Shown here: piece by piece, positions 1 to 7,270 of the stretch | Layout of the letters: each line of letters opens with the position of its first letter | Position numbering within the stretch: the stretch's first letter is position 1 | Source of the DNA: a virus | Virus record (IMG/VR): IMGVR_UViG_3300030012_001999 | Coordinates: 1 to 20,732 of that record | Length of the DNA: 20,732 nt | Strand: one strand, 5' to 3' | Notes under the pieces: model-generated | Told to the model about the DNA's origin: nothing | Seen by the model: only the letters and a program-made list of their open reading frames with translations | Database searches by the model: none | Translations under genes and position numbers: made by a program

Positions 1-113
1 GAGACCAAGCATATATTTCAGATGGAAATGCAGGTTCTCCTTGTATGGCTTTTAGCGACGGATCAAACTGGAAGAAGATGCATTCACCAGGCGATAACAT
101 ATCGAGTTCATAA
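1..113 (+). CDS. C-terminal end of a tail fibre-like protein (5' partial)
   Basis: An open frame enters from outside the window (first whole codon at position 3) and ends at TAA 111-113, giving 36 residues that finish GDNISSS. The pattern SDGNAG...FSDGSNWKKM resembles the end of the fibre encoded at 13346-14611 (TDGSRAN...FYDGSDWRYF), so both probably end in the same kind of fibre tip. The stop overlaps the next ATG as TAATG. It may be the far end of the fibre gene that leaves the window at 20732, but the reading frames at the two edges do not join directly. The fibre assignment rests on this short similarity and on position before the packaging genes. Confidence 0.55.
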   Translation, partial: DQAYISDGNAGSPCMAFSDGSNWKKMHSPGDNISSS

Positions 114-346
114 TGATAAAGACGGATAAAGTAGCAAACATGACTAAAACAAGTAAAGATGCAGATACAGAGATAGCTTTACTTAAGCGTGATATCCAGC
201 ATATAAGAGACAATCATTTAGCACATATGAAACAAGATATAGACAGAATAGAAAGAAAAGTTGATAAAATCGACAACAGAATTTGGTGGGTATTGGGAGT
301 CCTAATATCTACACAAGTAGCAAGTATGATAGCAAACATGCTATAA
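113..346 (+). CDS. small coiled-coil membrane protein, XhlA/holin-like
   Basis: A 77-residue protein. Residues about 18-56 are charged and heptad-like (LLKRDIQHIRDNHLAHMKQD and on), consistent with a helical coiled coil. Residues about 57-77 (IWWVLGVLISTQVASMIANM) form one hydrophobic helix at the C-terminus. A soluble coiled coil followed by a single C-terminal anchor is the layout of XhlA-type proteins, which take part in phage lysis; position between a fibre gene and the terminase genes also fits a holin-type role. I see no catalytic motif. The start at 113 was chosen because it overlaps the upstream stop (TAATG); no clear ribosome site is present, and ATG 140 is an alternative. Function is inferred from topology only. 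Confidence 0.6.
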   Translation: MIKTDKVANMTKTSKDADTEIALLKRDIQHIRDNHLAHMKQDIDRIERKVDKIDNRIWWVLGVLISTQVASMIANML

Positions 347-378
347 CCCTACCAGGGGTTAAATGGGAGGAGACACTC

Positions 379-723
379 ATGTCTGAGGAAAAAGACGATA
401 AAAAGAAAGCAGGAAGACCTAAAAAGAAGGTTGATACTGACTTACTTTATAAACTGGCACAGATACATTGCACCATGAAAGAAATGGTCGATATATTAGG
501 CGTCAGTGAAGATACCCTAAAAAGAAATTTCGCGGGTATTATAGACAAAGGGAAGGCAGAAGGCAAAATGAGACTTCGAAGAAAACAAATCGAAGTCGCT
601 ATGAAAGGCAACGCTGTAATGCTTATCTGGTTAGGTAAGCAAATGTTAGGACAGGCAGAAACGCCAATGAACGACAGTGATGCACAAGTCTTACCGTGGA
701 GCGATGATATTGCCGCTGAATAA
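379..723 (+). CDS. terS: terminase small subunit
   Basis: A 114-residue protein directly before the large terminase. Residues 10-17 (KAGRPKKK) form a basic, AT-hook-like segment. Residues about 31-52 (TMKEMVDILGVSEDTLKRNF) look like a helix-turn-helix. The rest is charged and helical, as in small terminases that recognise phage DNA and form a ring for packaging. ATG 379 is preceded by GGGAGGAGACACTC, a strong ribosome site; the longer open frame from 283 has no such site and overlaps the upstream gene. The last 20 bases overlap the chosen terL start, suggesting translational coupling. The assignment depends mainly on position and the HTH, since this family diverges fast. Confidence 0.8.
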   Translation: MSEEKDDKKKAGRPKKKVDTDLLYKLAQIHCTMKEMVDILGVSEDTLKRNFAGIIDKGKAEGKMRLRRKQIEVAMKGNAVMLIWLGKQMLGQAETPMNDSDAQVLPWSDDIAAE

Positions 724-1942
724 AGCACAAACGGCAGTAGCTGAAAGCCCGGCAAGATTTAGAGTAATGGCAGCCGGAAGAAGATGTGGTAAAACATATC
801 TTGCAGTCCGTGAGTTAGCCAGGTTTGCAAGAGAACCCGGCAAAAAGTGTTTATATATTGCCCCGACCTATCAAATGTGCCGGGACATTATATGGAAAGA
901 TTTGCAGAACAGATTAGGGCAACTTAACTGGATTGCAAGAACAAATGAAAGTAGATTGGAGATACAATTGGTGAATAGTTCAGTAATTGCATTAAAGTCA
1001 GGTGATAACCCAGATACTCTTAGAGGTGGCGGTTATGATATGGTTGTATGCGATGAAGCCGCAGACTTAAAACCAGAAGTATGGTATGAAGCAATCAGAC
1101 CGGCGCTTTCTGCACAAAAACCGCCTGGTTCTGCTTTATTCTGTGGGACACCAAAAGGTATCACAAACTGGTTTAAGGATCTATATGACCTTGGTAAAGG
1201 ATCTGATCCTGACTGGGCGAGTTACAGCTTTACTACGCTTGACGGAGGTAATGTCCCGGAGAGTGAGATTGAAGCCGCTAAAAGAGATTTAGATGAAAGA
1301 ACTTTTCGTGCGGAGTATCTTGCATCGTTTGAAACATTCTCTGGCGGGTTAATCGCTTATAATTTCTCTGATGAGAATATAAGACCGTATGTTGAACCGA
1401 ACCCAGCGAAATTCATTTATATCGGTATGGACTTCAACGTCTCGCCTTGCGCCGCTATAATAATGGTAAAGACAGAGCAAGGCTTACATGCTATCGATGA
1501 GATTGTAATACATGATAGCAACACTGATGAGATGGTAGCGGAAATAAAGAACCGTTATGCAGGTTATCAGATTACGGTATTCCCGGATCCGGCAGGCGCG
1601 GCTCGTAAGACAAGTGCAGGCGGAAGAACGGACATATCTATATTACAAAATGCAGGCTTCGTTGTAAAATATAAACGACAACATCCTGCAGTAAGAGATA
1701 GGATAAATGCTTGTAACTCTTTATTAAAGAATGCAAATGGTGAAAGAAGATTTCTTGTAGATCCAAAATGCAAACATTTAATAAAAAGTTTTCAGCGTTA
1801 TACCTATAAAGAAGGGACTCAAATCCCTAACAAAGGTGAATGGGATCACGCCTTCGATGCAGGAACTTACTGCATTGAGTATTTGTATCCTGTAACACGG
1901 GAAGTAAAGCCCGATAAAACAAAAACATTTGGAGTGTATTAA
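704..1942 (+). CDS. terL: terminase large subunit (packaging ATPase/nuclease)
   Basis: A 412-residue protein of normal TerL length. ATPase domain: Walker A GRRCGKT (residues 25-31), Walker B MVVCDEA (113-119) and the coupling motif CGTPKG (147-152). Nuclease domain: acidic residues at GMDFNVSP (D243), FPDPAG (D295) and WDHAFDAG (D381, D385), matching the RNase H-like metal site that cuts concatemers. It pumps DNA into the prohead through the portal encoded next. ATG 704 was chosen because it begins close to the conserved N-terminus and overlaps terS by only 20 bases; ATG 680 is possible, and neither has a well-spaced ribosome site. The stop overlaps the portal ATG. All key residues are present, so the enzyme looks intact. 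Confidence 0.96.
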   Translation: MILPLNKAQTAVAESPARFRVMAAGRRCGKTYLAVRELARFAREPGKKCLYIAPTYQMCRDIIWKDLQNRLGQLNWIARTNESRLEIQLVNSSVIALKSGDNPDTLRGGGYDMVVCDEAADLKPEVWYEAIRPALSAQKPPGSALFCGTPKGITNWFKDLYDLGKGSDPDWASYSFTTLDGGNVPESEIEAAKRDLDERTFRAEYLASFETFSGGLIAYNFSDENIRPYVEPNPAKFIYIGMDFNVSPCAAIIMVKTEQGLHAIDEIVIHDSNTDEMVAEIKNRYAGYQITVFPDPAGAARKTSAGGRTDISILQNAGFVVKYKRQHPAVRDRINACNSLLKNANGERRFLVDPKCKHLIKSFQRYTYKEGTQIPNKGEWDHAFDAGTYCIEYLYPVTREVKPDKTKTFGVY

Positions 1943-3477
1943 TGGACATAGACTATAGACACCCGCTTTATGAAGCGAACCTGGGAAGGTGGAACTATTA
2001 TAGAGCCAGCTATTTAGGTGGTTTCGATTATCGTTTTGCATCCCTTGGCATGTTACGCAAATACCTTTTCGAAGATGATGCCCCAGGAAATCAGTATCTT
2101 CAACGATTAGAATATACAGCATTAGATAACATGGTAAAACTCACGGTAGATACTTACAGAAGTTTCTTATTCCGTGCAACCCCGACAAGAACATTCGGCT
2201 ATCTTGCAAACGATCCGATGATAAAATCCTTTATGGAGTCAGTAGATTATACCGGTTTGGATTTTGACGATTTTATGAAAGAAGCCAATGATATGGCAAC
2301 AATATATGGTAATGTATGGATACTTTGCACAAAAGGTAATATGCCAGGCATTATTACAAGAGAGCAAGAGATTGCAAATGATATTAGACCATATCTAAAA
2401 TTATTTACACCAGAAAACGTATGCGACTGGAGATATCAGACGCAACCTAATGGTTCAGAGAAATTAGTATATGTAAAAACAAAAGAATGGAAAGGTCAAG
2501 ACGCCTTCAAATATATTGAATGGACACCAGAGCAAATCGCTGTCTATCATGTATTCGAAGATGAGATTGTAGGATCAGAGATATTTGAAAATGCAATCGG
2601 AGAAGTCCCTTTCGTCATTCACTATGCAAATAAATCGCAATATCCAGGAGTAGGACAAACTGATATTGCCGATGTTGCAAAAATACAACAAGTTTGCTTT
2701 AACTTACTAAGTGAAGCAGAGCAGGCAGTAAGAGTATCAAATCACCCGACTTTAGTTAAGACACAAGATGTTCAAGCTACAGCAGGTGCAGGTTCTGTAA
2801 TTAATTTAGACCAAGCTGTAGATCCAGCACTAAAGCCTTACTTAATTGAACCGTCAGGCACAAATATTGGAAGCATTGTAGATATGATAAAAGTTCATAT
2901 TGAAGCATTCTTAAGAGCAACCAATTTAGGTGCAATCATGGCGGCAAAAGGTCTAAGTGTAAAATCAGGCATTGCTCTATCTACAGAGTTTGAACAATTA
3001 AATGCAAGATTGGCAGACAAGTCAGCCAAGATGGAAGCAACAGAATGGAATATATGGAAACTATTCTGGAAGTGGTCAAACATGCAACCTGATGAAGAAT
3101 TCAATGTTGAATATCAAAAGACATTTGACTTACGTGATGAACATGCAGACTTAGCCCTGTTAGGACAATCACTTAAGATGGGTATTTCATCACCAAAATA
3201 TATCGCAGAGATGCACAAACAAATCGCTAAGATTACAATCAAAGATGGCGACAAGTTAGATGATATCTTTGCAGAAATAGATGGTGATAATGAAATGGTT
3301 GCAGAAGAACCTACAATGACGCATCCAGTAACCACAGCAGAGAATAGACAAGAGCATATTGAAGCTATGATACAAGAAGGACTAACAGACCAAGAAATGT
3401 TGGATCTACATCCTGAACTATCACAAGCAGATTTAGATAAAGCAAAGGGAGATATGAATGCAGACACAAATAGTTAA
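1942..3477 (+). CDS. portal protein
   Basis: A 511-residue protein immediately after TerL, starting at ATG 1942 in a TAATG overlap and preceded by GGAG at 1931-1934. Length and place are those of the portal, the dodecameric ring at the capsid vertex through which DNA enters and to which the neck attaches. Visible traits fit: an aromatic-rich N-terminus (HPLYEANLGRWNYYRASYLG), a long mixed alpha/beta middle, helical segments around residues 320-400 (IEAFLRATNLGAIMAAKGLS, then LNARLADKSAKMEATEWNIW) expected for the stem and crown, and an acidic C-terminus. The last 20 bases overlap the next small gene in another frame. There is no fused MuF or protease domain. Exact family cannot be named by eye. 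Confidence 0.9.
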   Translation: MDIDYRHPLYEANLGRWNYYRASYLGGFDYRFASLGMLRKYLFEDDAPGNQYLQRLEYTALDNMVKLTVDTYRSFLFRATPTRTFGYLANDPMIKSFMESVDYTGLDFDDFMKEANDMATIYGNVWILCTKGNMPGIITREQEIANDIRPYLKLFTPENVCDWRYQTQPNGSEKLVYVKTKEWKGQDAFKYIEWTPEQIAVYHVFEDEIVGSEIFENAIGEVPFVIHYANKSQYPGVGQTDIADVAKIQQVCFNLLSEAEQAVRVSNHPTLVKTQDVQATAGAGSVINLDQAVDPALKPYLIEPSGTNIGSIVDMIKVHIEAFLRATNLGAIMAAKGLSVKSGIALSTEFEQLNARLADKSAKMEATEWNIWKLFWKWSNMQPDEEFNVEYQKTFDLRDEHADLALLGQSLKMGISSPKYIAEMHKQIAKITIKDGDKLDDIFAEIDGDNEMVAEEPTMTHPVTTAENRQEHIEAMIQEGLTDQEMLDLHPELSQADLDKAKGDMNADTNS

Positions 3478-3616
3478 TAACGCAGAGATTAACCCAGCAG
3501 TTATCATGCGTGGAAAGAATTCTAATCCTTACGGTAGAAGAGGATCAGGTGGTGGTAAATCATCAGGATCCAGCACAAGTAAAGATAAGAAAAAGCCGAA
3601 AAAAGGCAAAAAATAA
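3458..3616 (+). CDS. small basic protein between portal and scaffold
   Basis: A 52-residue open frame beginning inside the 3' end of the portal gene in another frame. ATG 3458 follows AAAGGGAGATATGA, a good ribosome site. The N-terminal half (MQTQIVNNAEINPAVIMRGK) is ordinary; the rest is Gly/Ser/Lys rich (GRRGSGGGKSSGSS, then KDKKKPKKGKK) and very basic. A longer frame overlapping this region (from 3510) leads into the scaffold, but that gene has its own start at 3654, so this stretch is better read as a separate gene. Its place suggests a minor head or assembly protein, perhaps nucleic-acid binding because of charge; this is inference. I do not recognise a family. Confidence 0.7.
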   Translation: MQTQIVNNAEINPAVIMRGKNSNPYGRRGSGGGKSSGSSTSKDKKKPKKGKK

Positions 3617-3653
3617 GTATGCTAAATACATACATAAAAAGGAGATAATAGGT

Positions 3654-4337
3654 ATGACCGATATGACCGAGACAAGCGGGATTGATAAAGAAGTAGATAC
3701 TGGTGCTACTCCTCAAAATCAAACAAATAATGAACACCAGGAAGAGCGTAACTTTACTCAAGCAGATGTAGATAAAATCGTTCAAGCAAGATTAGAGAAA
3801 TACAAAAGACGTTTCTCCGATATTGATATGAATGAATATAAAAATCTTAAACAAGCAGAGGAAGAGCGTGAATTAGAGGCGATGAAGAAGCGTGAAGAAT
3901 TCGATGATATTCTTAAATCTCAAAAAGAGAAATATGCATCAGAGATTTCAACACTTCGTTCAGAACTTACAAGCATGAAAGTAGATGGCACTTTATTAGA
4001 TGTAGCGGCAAAAAGAAATGCTGTAAATCCAGAACAAGTTGCACAACTATTGAAAGCAAATGTAGGTTTAGACGAGACAGGTCGCCCTGTCGTATTTGAT
4101 AAAGATAAAAATGTCCAATACGATCCAGAAACAGCAGAACCTCGCAAGATAGAGAGTTATGTAAATGAATGGTTAGATGCTAACCCACATTTTCTTCGTA
4201 GCACTCCAGGCGGCGTTGTTTCGCAAGGATCTACTGGTTCAGTAAATGCTGGAGCAATAGATTTAGGTTCATTAGATATGACTAACCCTGCAGACAGAGC
4301 CAAATATAAACAGCTAAAGTCAGCAGGTAAATTATAA
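3654..4337 (+). CDS. capsid scaffolding protein
   Basis: A 227-residue acidic protein just before the major capsid gene. ATG 3654 lies 9 bases after GGAG (AAAAAGGAGATAATAGGT). Residues about 32-110 form a highly charged, helix-rich region (DVDKIVQARLEKYKRRFSDI, then KQAEEERELEAMKKREEFDD) typical of coiled-coil scaffolds that template prohead assembly and then leave. The C-terminal part (residues about 130-227) is less charged and ends in KQLKSAGKL, where scaffolds often contact the capsid protein. Because no protease gene is visible beside it, the scaffold is probably released rather than digested, though that is inference. Assignment rests on composition and on position between portal and capsid. 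Confidence 0.85.
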   Translation: MTDMTETSGIDKEVDTGATPQNQTNNEHQEERNFTQADVDKIVQARLEKYKRRFSDIDMNEYKNLKQAEEERELEAMKKREEFDDILKSQKEKYASEISTLRSELTSMKVDGTLLDVAAKRNAVNPEQVAQLLKANVGLDETGRPVVFDKDKNVQYDPETAEPRKIESYVNEWLDANPHFLRSTPGGVVSQGSTGSVNAGAIDLGSLDMTNPADRAKYKQLKSAGKL

Positions 4338-4338
4338 T

Positions 4339-4360
4339 ATAGAGGAGACCAGAAATGGCA
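4339..4360 (+). promoter_or_regulatory. strong ribosome site of the capsid gene, copy 1
   Basis: ATAGAGGAGACCAGA followed by ATGGCA. The AGAGGAG core is 7-8 bases before the capsid ATG at 4355. The same 22-base stretch, with one difference (A or C before the AATG), precedes the tail tube gene at 6070-6091. Confidence 0.85.
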
Positions 4361-5194
4361 CAAACAAACTATGTATCGTCCTTACAATCGGACGCACTAT
4401 TGGTTCCAGTAAAAACTGCAACCGTATATGCCGCACATGAGCAATCAATGTTCTTAGGCGGTCAAGTTATCCCTGTAGTAAATGCACCAAACGGAGTTGC
4501 ACAAGTTCCTGAATTAGCGGCAGTTACAGCAGAGGCAGTAACTTTAACAGGCTCAAATGTCGATGACTTATCAGTTCTAACACCAGCAGACACAAAAAAT
4601 ACAATTACATGTAGTCTATTTGGTGCAAGAAGTGTTATCAGAGACTTAGGTAATATCGATCCAGCAGAAGTAGGTCGTTCATTAGGTAACGCAGTCGCTA
4701 CAGCTTTTGATAAATCTGTAATGGCAACTATCGGTGCAAACACTACTGAGCAAGAAATTGCATCAGGTGATTTAGACCTTGATGAAATCTTCAAAGCCGT
4801 TGGCACAATTCGTGCAAACGGGGAGATGGGTCAGCTTTACGGCATCGTTAATGCCGCTGAGTATGGCACATTAATGTCTGCAATCGGTTCTGCCGCATAT
4901 GCAGGTGGTGATTTCCAAACGGAAGCACTAAGAAATTCTAACATTGGGGTCATTGCAGGAGTTCAGTTCTTCGTCAGTTCGCATTTAACAGATGCTAACA
5001 CAGGACTATCTTCACACAATGTTAAAGCCGCTGTATTCGGTGCAGATGCATATCGTATCGCAATGCAGAAAAATGTTGATATCGAAGTGGCTCGTAGAGC
5101 AGAAGCAGTTGGTGTAGATTGCGTAGCATCCTTACATGCAGCCGCAGGCGCTATCGATGCCGGTCGTTCAGTTCTTATAATCAACGAGAGCTAA
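4355..5194 (+). CDS. major capsid protein
   Basis: A 279-residue protein after the scaffold, with one of the two best ribosome sites in the window (AGAGGAGACCAG). Composition is typical of an HK97-fold shell protein: Ala/Val/Thr/Gly rich and almost free of Trp. The N-terminal arm (MAQTNYVSSLQSDALLVPVK) is followed by sheet- and helix-forming segments. The middle (SLFGARSVIRDLGNIDPAEV and then GRSLGNAVATAFDKSVMATI) resembles the spine-helix part of encapsulin-like coat proteins, and the C-terminus (IEVARRAEAVGVDCVASLHA) resembles the P-domain end of this fold. At about 30 kDa it is at the small end for such proteins. There is no sign of an N-terminal delta domain; the scaffold is separate. Confidence 0.88.
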   Translation: MAQTNYVSSLQSDALLVPVKTATVYAAHEQSMFLGGQVIPVVNAPNGVAQVPELAAVTAEAVTLTGSNVDDLSVLTPADTKNTITCSLFGARSVIRDLGNIDPAEVGRSLGNAVATAFDKSVMATIGANTTEQEIASGDLDLDEIFKAVGTIRANGEMGQLYGIVNAAEYGTLMSAIGSAAYAGGDFQTEALRNSNIGVIAGVQFFVSSHLTDANTGLSSHNVKAAVFGADAYRIAMQKNVDIEVARRAEAVGVDCVASLHAAAGAIDAGRSVLIINES

Positions 5195-5217
5195 TATATA
5201 ATAGTTAGGAGAAGGTA

Positions 5218-5631
5218 ATGAGTGCATATGCAACAGATGAAGATTTGGTAAAGATTGTTCCAGACATCTTTGACCATGGTGTAGAGACCTTTGATGAAGA
5301 ATTACTTCGTTCAACAGGTGATATACAAAGGCGTATCAAAAGCGATTGGTGGAATCTATCACATGATCCAGCAACCTTTGAGATTGCCAAACTAAATGCG
5401 TCAGAGTGGAAGAGAGCAACCATTTATCATGCTTTAGCATATTACATTCTACCGAGACTTTCTAATTTTCAGGACAATGATACTTTTCAGCGTCAAATGT
5501 CTTTCTATAGAGAAAGATATTCAGAAGAATTCTCTGCGGTTCTTGCCGCAGGGATTTCCTATGATACTGATGGTGATGGTTCATATGAGTCCGGCGAAAT
5601 AGAATATATCAAGGAAAGGTTATATAGATAA
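5218..5631 (+). CDS. head-tail adaptor (gp6-like neck protein) with an EF-hand-like loop
   Basis: A 137-residue, mostly helical protein after the capsid gene, preceded by TTAGGAGAAGGTA and so well placed for translation. Size, helix content (ELLRSTGDIQRRIKSDWW; NASEWKRATIYHALAYYILP) and position match the adaptor ring that docks on the portal. Residues 116-127 read DTDGDGSYESGE: Asp at loop positions 1, 3 and 5, Gly at 6 and Glu at 12, a full EF-hand/dockerin-type calcium loop. It may bind calcium to stabilise the neck; this is inference. The stop overlaps the next ATG (TAATG). The family was judged from position and helix pattern, not from a signature motif. Confidence 0.72.
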   Translation: MSAYATDEDLVKIVPDIFDHGVETFDEELLRSTGDIQRRIKSDWWNLSHDPATFEIAKLNASEWKRATIYHALAYYILPRLSNFQDNDTFQRQMSFYRERYSEEFSAVLAAGISYDTDGDGSYESGEIEYIKERLYR

Positions 5632-6068
5632 TGGCAGATAGTAAGCGAAAATTAATCTTAGATGATATCGTAGCGAAACTAAAAACTATTAAATCACCTC
5701 GTCTTGGTAAAGTTTCTACTAAGCCAGAAGATTTTCAAAGGCTTGCAAGAACGGCTTATCCTTTCGTCGGTGTAGAAATCACTGATGAAACTAAAGAAGA
5801 TATTGCAAGAGAATGGAGATTATCAACTCTATCTATCGACATTACAGTTCATATTGATGGCAAGAAGAAAACGACAGATGTTCAAACACAGATGTCCAAT
5901 ATCATCGAAGCTATTGAAGAAAAGCTGGAAGCAGATAGAACCCGAGATGGAAATGCTCAACTAACTGAATTAGTAAGCGTAGGGGATATACAGGAAACTG
6001 CGTATCCTACAATAAGACAAACAATGACTGTAAGTGTTCAATATACTTACAATAAAGGCAACACTTAA
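5631..6068 (+). CDS. tail terminator / tail completion protein
   Basis: A 145-residue protein translated through a TAATG overlap with the adaptor gene. The N-terminal helix (KLILDDIVAKLKTIKSPRLG), the PFVGVEITDE strand region, a central IDITVHIDGK strand followed by a long helix (QTQMSNIIEAIEEKLEAD), and a last beta stretch (TIRQTMTVSVQYTY) match the alpha/beta layout of gpU-like tail terminators, which cap the growing tail tube and join it to the head. Position directly before the tube gene supports this. No catalytic residues are expected. It could instead be a head-closure protein, but the strand-helix-strand order favours a terminator. Confidence 0.72.
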   Translation: MADSKRKLILDDIVAKLKTIKSPRLGKVSTKPEDFQRLARTAYPFVGVEITDETKEDIAREWRLSTLSIDITVHIDGKKKTTDVQTQMSNIIEAIEEKLEADRTRDGNAQLTELVSVGDIQETAYPTIRQTMTVSVQYTYNKGNT

Positions 6069-6069
6069 C

Positions 6070-6091
6070 ATAGAGGAGACCAGCAATGGCA
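6070..6091 (+). promoter_or_regulatory. strong ribosome site of the tail tube gene, copy 2
   Basis: ATAGAGGAGACCAGC followed by ATGGCA, a one-base variant of the stretch before the capsid gene at 4339-4360. AGAGGAG sits 7-8 bases before ATG 6086. Confidence 0.85.
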
Positions 6092-6553
6092 TTAAATATC
6101 TACTCTGGATCGCAAGGCATCGTGTATATGAATAATATAGCGGTAGCATCTATTCGTAGCTTTTCTTTAGAGGAAACTCAGGAAGTTATCGATGCTACAA
6201 CTATGAATACAGGTGGTGTAGCGTTCAGAACAAACAAAGCTACTTTCAAATCATGGTCAGGGTCAATCGATGTCTTTTGGACAGTGAATGAAAACTCTGG
6301 AGCCAATGCAGATGAAAGTTCAGGCGCAGGCTCAACCGGTGATGCGGACTTAACTCCAGGAACTTCTGAAGTTGAAATCGTATTCTGGCCAGCAGGCGAC
6401 AGCCAATATGAGTTAGGTTACAGAGGTAAGTGTCTAATCACAAGCAGAAGCATATCATCTTCAGTAGATGGCATGGTTGAAGCTACAGTTTCAGTTACTG
6501 GAACTACTGCATTAGCACAAGACTTTGGAACAAGTTCATATAACGGACAATAA
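6086..6553 (+). CDS. major tail tube protein
   Basis: A 155-residue beta-rich protein with the same strong ribosome site as the capsid gene, as expected for a protein made in many copies. Segments such as GIVYMNNIAVASIRSFSLEE, SWSGSIDVFWTVNE, SEVEIVFWPAG and GMVEATVSVTGTTAL fit the beta-sandwich of tail tube proteins that stack as hexamers around the tape measure. It follows the terminator and precedes the chaperone and tape measure, the normal place. The C-terminus (AQDFGTSSYNGQ) is short with no added Ig domain. The next gene starts two bases after its stop. Confidence 0.88.
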   Translation: MALNIYSGSQGIVYMNNIAVASIRSFSLEETQEVIDATTMNTGGVAFRTNKATFKSWSGSIDVFWTVNENSGANADESSGAGSTGDADLTPGTSEVEIVFWPAGDSQYELGYRGKCLITSRSISSSVDGMVEATVSVTGTTALAQDFGTSSYNGQ

Positions 6554-6554
6554 T

Positions 6555-6869
6555 ATGAAAGTATTCGTTAAGGGCAATGTGGATCTTAAGAAAGCATTCA
6601 AAAAAGTGCTGAATGAGGTTACTGATGACTTATTTAATGAAGTAAGGCAACTTACTCCGGTAGATACAGGCAGAGCCCAAAGCGGATGGCAAATTATGAG
6701 GGGCGGTGATACTAATATTATTAGTAATGCTGTCCCTTATATTGAACCTTTGGATAAAGGTCATTCAGACCAAGCACCAGAGGGTATGACTAAACCGGCA
6801 GTTCAGCGTATCGTTCAGAACGCAAAGTCCGGGAAATATAAAATAAAGAAAAGAGGACTATTCAAATGA
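6555..6869 (+). CDS. HK97 gp10-like neck/minor tail protein
   Basis: A 104-residue protein. The pattern FNEVRQLTPVDTGRAQSGW (residues about 29-47) is the hallmark of the HK97 gp10-like family, in which the TPVDTGRA segment is the most conserved part; SNAVPYIEPLDKGHSDQAPE (about 55-76) matches the family's later Y..LE.G.S.QAP.G region. Family members act at the head-tail joint or tail completion. ATG 6555 begins the conserved part; a longer frame from 6525 would overlap the tube gene and has no ribosome site. This family usually sits before the tube gene, so its place after it is unusual. Its last four bases overlap the chaperone start. Confidence 0.9.
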   Translation: MKVFVKGNVDLKKAFKKVLNEVTDDLFNEVRQLTPVDTGRAQSGWQIMRGGDTNIISNAVPYIEPLDKGHSDQAPEGMTKPAVQRIVQNAKSGKYKIKKRGLFK

Positions 6870-7270
6870 GTAAAGTTTTAAGTAAAGCAAAGTTACACTT
6901 TGCAGAAATCTCAAACAAAGGCATGGAAAGTTTTGAAGTGCCAGAATGGGATACAACTGTATATTGGAAAGTAGGAGGACTAAACTTCGCTTCTCAAAGT
7001 GCAGTAATAGAATTACAAAATGCAGGTAAGTCGGCCGACGCTCTTGTGGAGATGTTGCTGATACGTGCATTAGATGAAAATGGAAACAAAATGTTTTCAA
7101 AGATGGAAAAACCAGTATTAATGAACCAAGTGGATCCTAATGTAATCCTTAAAATTGTAACAGCTATGGGCGAAAGCGATAAAGTAGCTGAAGCAAATGG
7201 TGGAGACCCAGTGGGAAACTCCAAAAGGACGCAGAGCTCCGGTTCATCTTCTTCCTCGCAAAAGAGTTAG
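6866..7270 (+). CDS. tail assembly chaperone, G-like form
   Basis: A 134-residue protein before the tape measure, in the place of lambda gene G. Residues 1-105 look folded (ESFEVPEWDTTVYWKVGGLN; DALVEMLLIRALDENGNKMF); after the frameshift site the zero frame ends in a Ser-rich tail (TQSSGSSSSSQKS) with no sign of a fold. G-type chaperones coat the tape measure protein before tube assembly and are absent from the virion. The start ATGAG overlaps the previous gene by four bases. The slippery heptamer GGGAAAC at 7213-7219 would send some ribosomes into the -1 frame to make a longer G-T form. Family by position and architecture. Confidence 0.82.
   Translation: MSKVLSKAKLHFAEISNKGMESFEVPEWDTTVYWKVGGLNFASQSAVIELQNAGKSADALVEMLLIRALDENGNKMFSKMEKPVLMNQVDPNVILKIVTAMGESDKVAEANGGDPVGNSKRTQSSGSSSSSQKS
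7213..7219 (+). promoter_or_regulatory. -1 programmed frameshift site GGGAAAC
   Basis: In the chaperone frame the codons are GTG-GGA-AAC, so the heptamer reads G GGA AAC, a perfect X XXY YYZ slippery site. Lambda uses G GGA AAG at the same gene junction. After a -1 slip the frame stays open from 7219 to 7419 and encodes a T-like domain. No obvious strong downstream hairpin was found. Confidence 0.88.

Noticed and set aside
283-378. Longer N-terminus for the small terminase
   Set aside because: It would start without a ribosome site inside the previous gene; ATG 379 has GGGAGGAG at correct spacing.
1231-1260. GCTTGACGG resembling the -35 box of P1-P3
   Set aside because: It lies inside the large terminase gene with no suitable -10 box at 16-18 bases.
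3510-3653. Longer N-terminus for the scaffold
   Set aside because: The stretch is better explained by the basic gene 3458-3616, and ATG 3654 has its own GGAG site.
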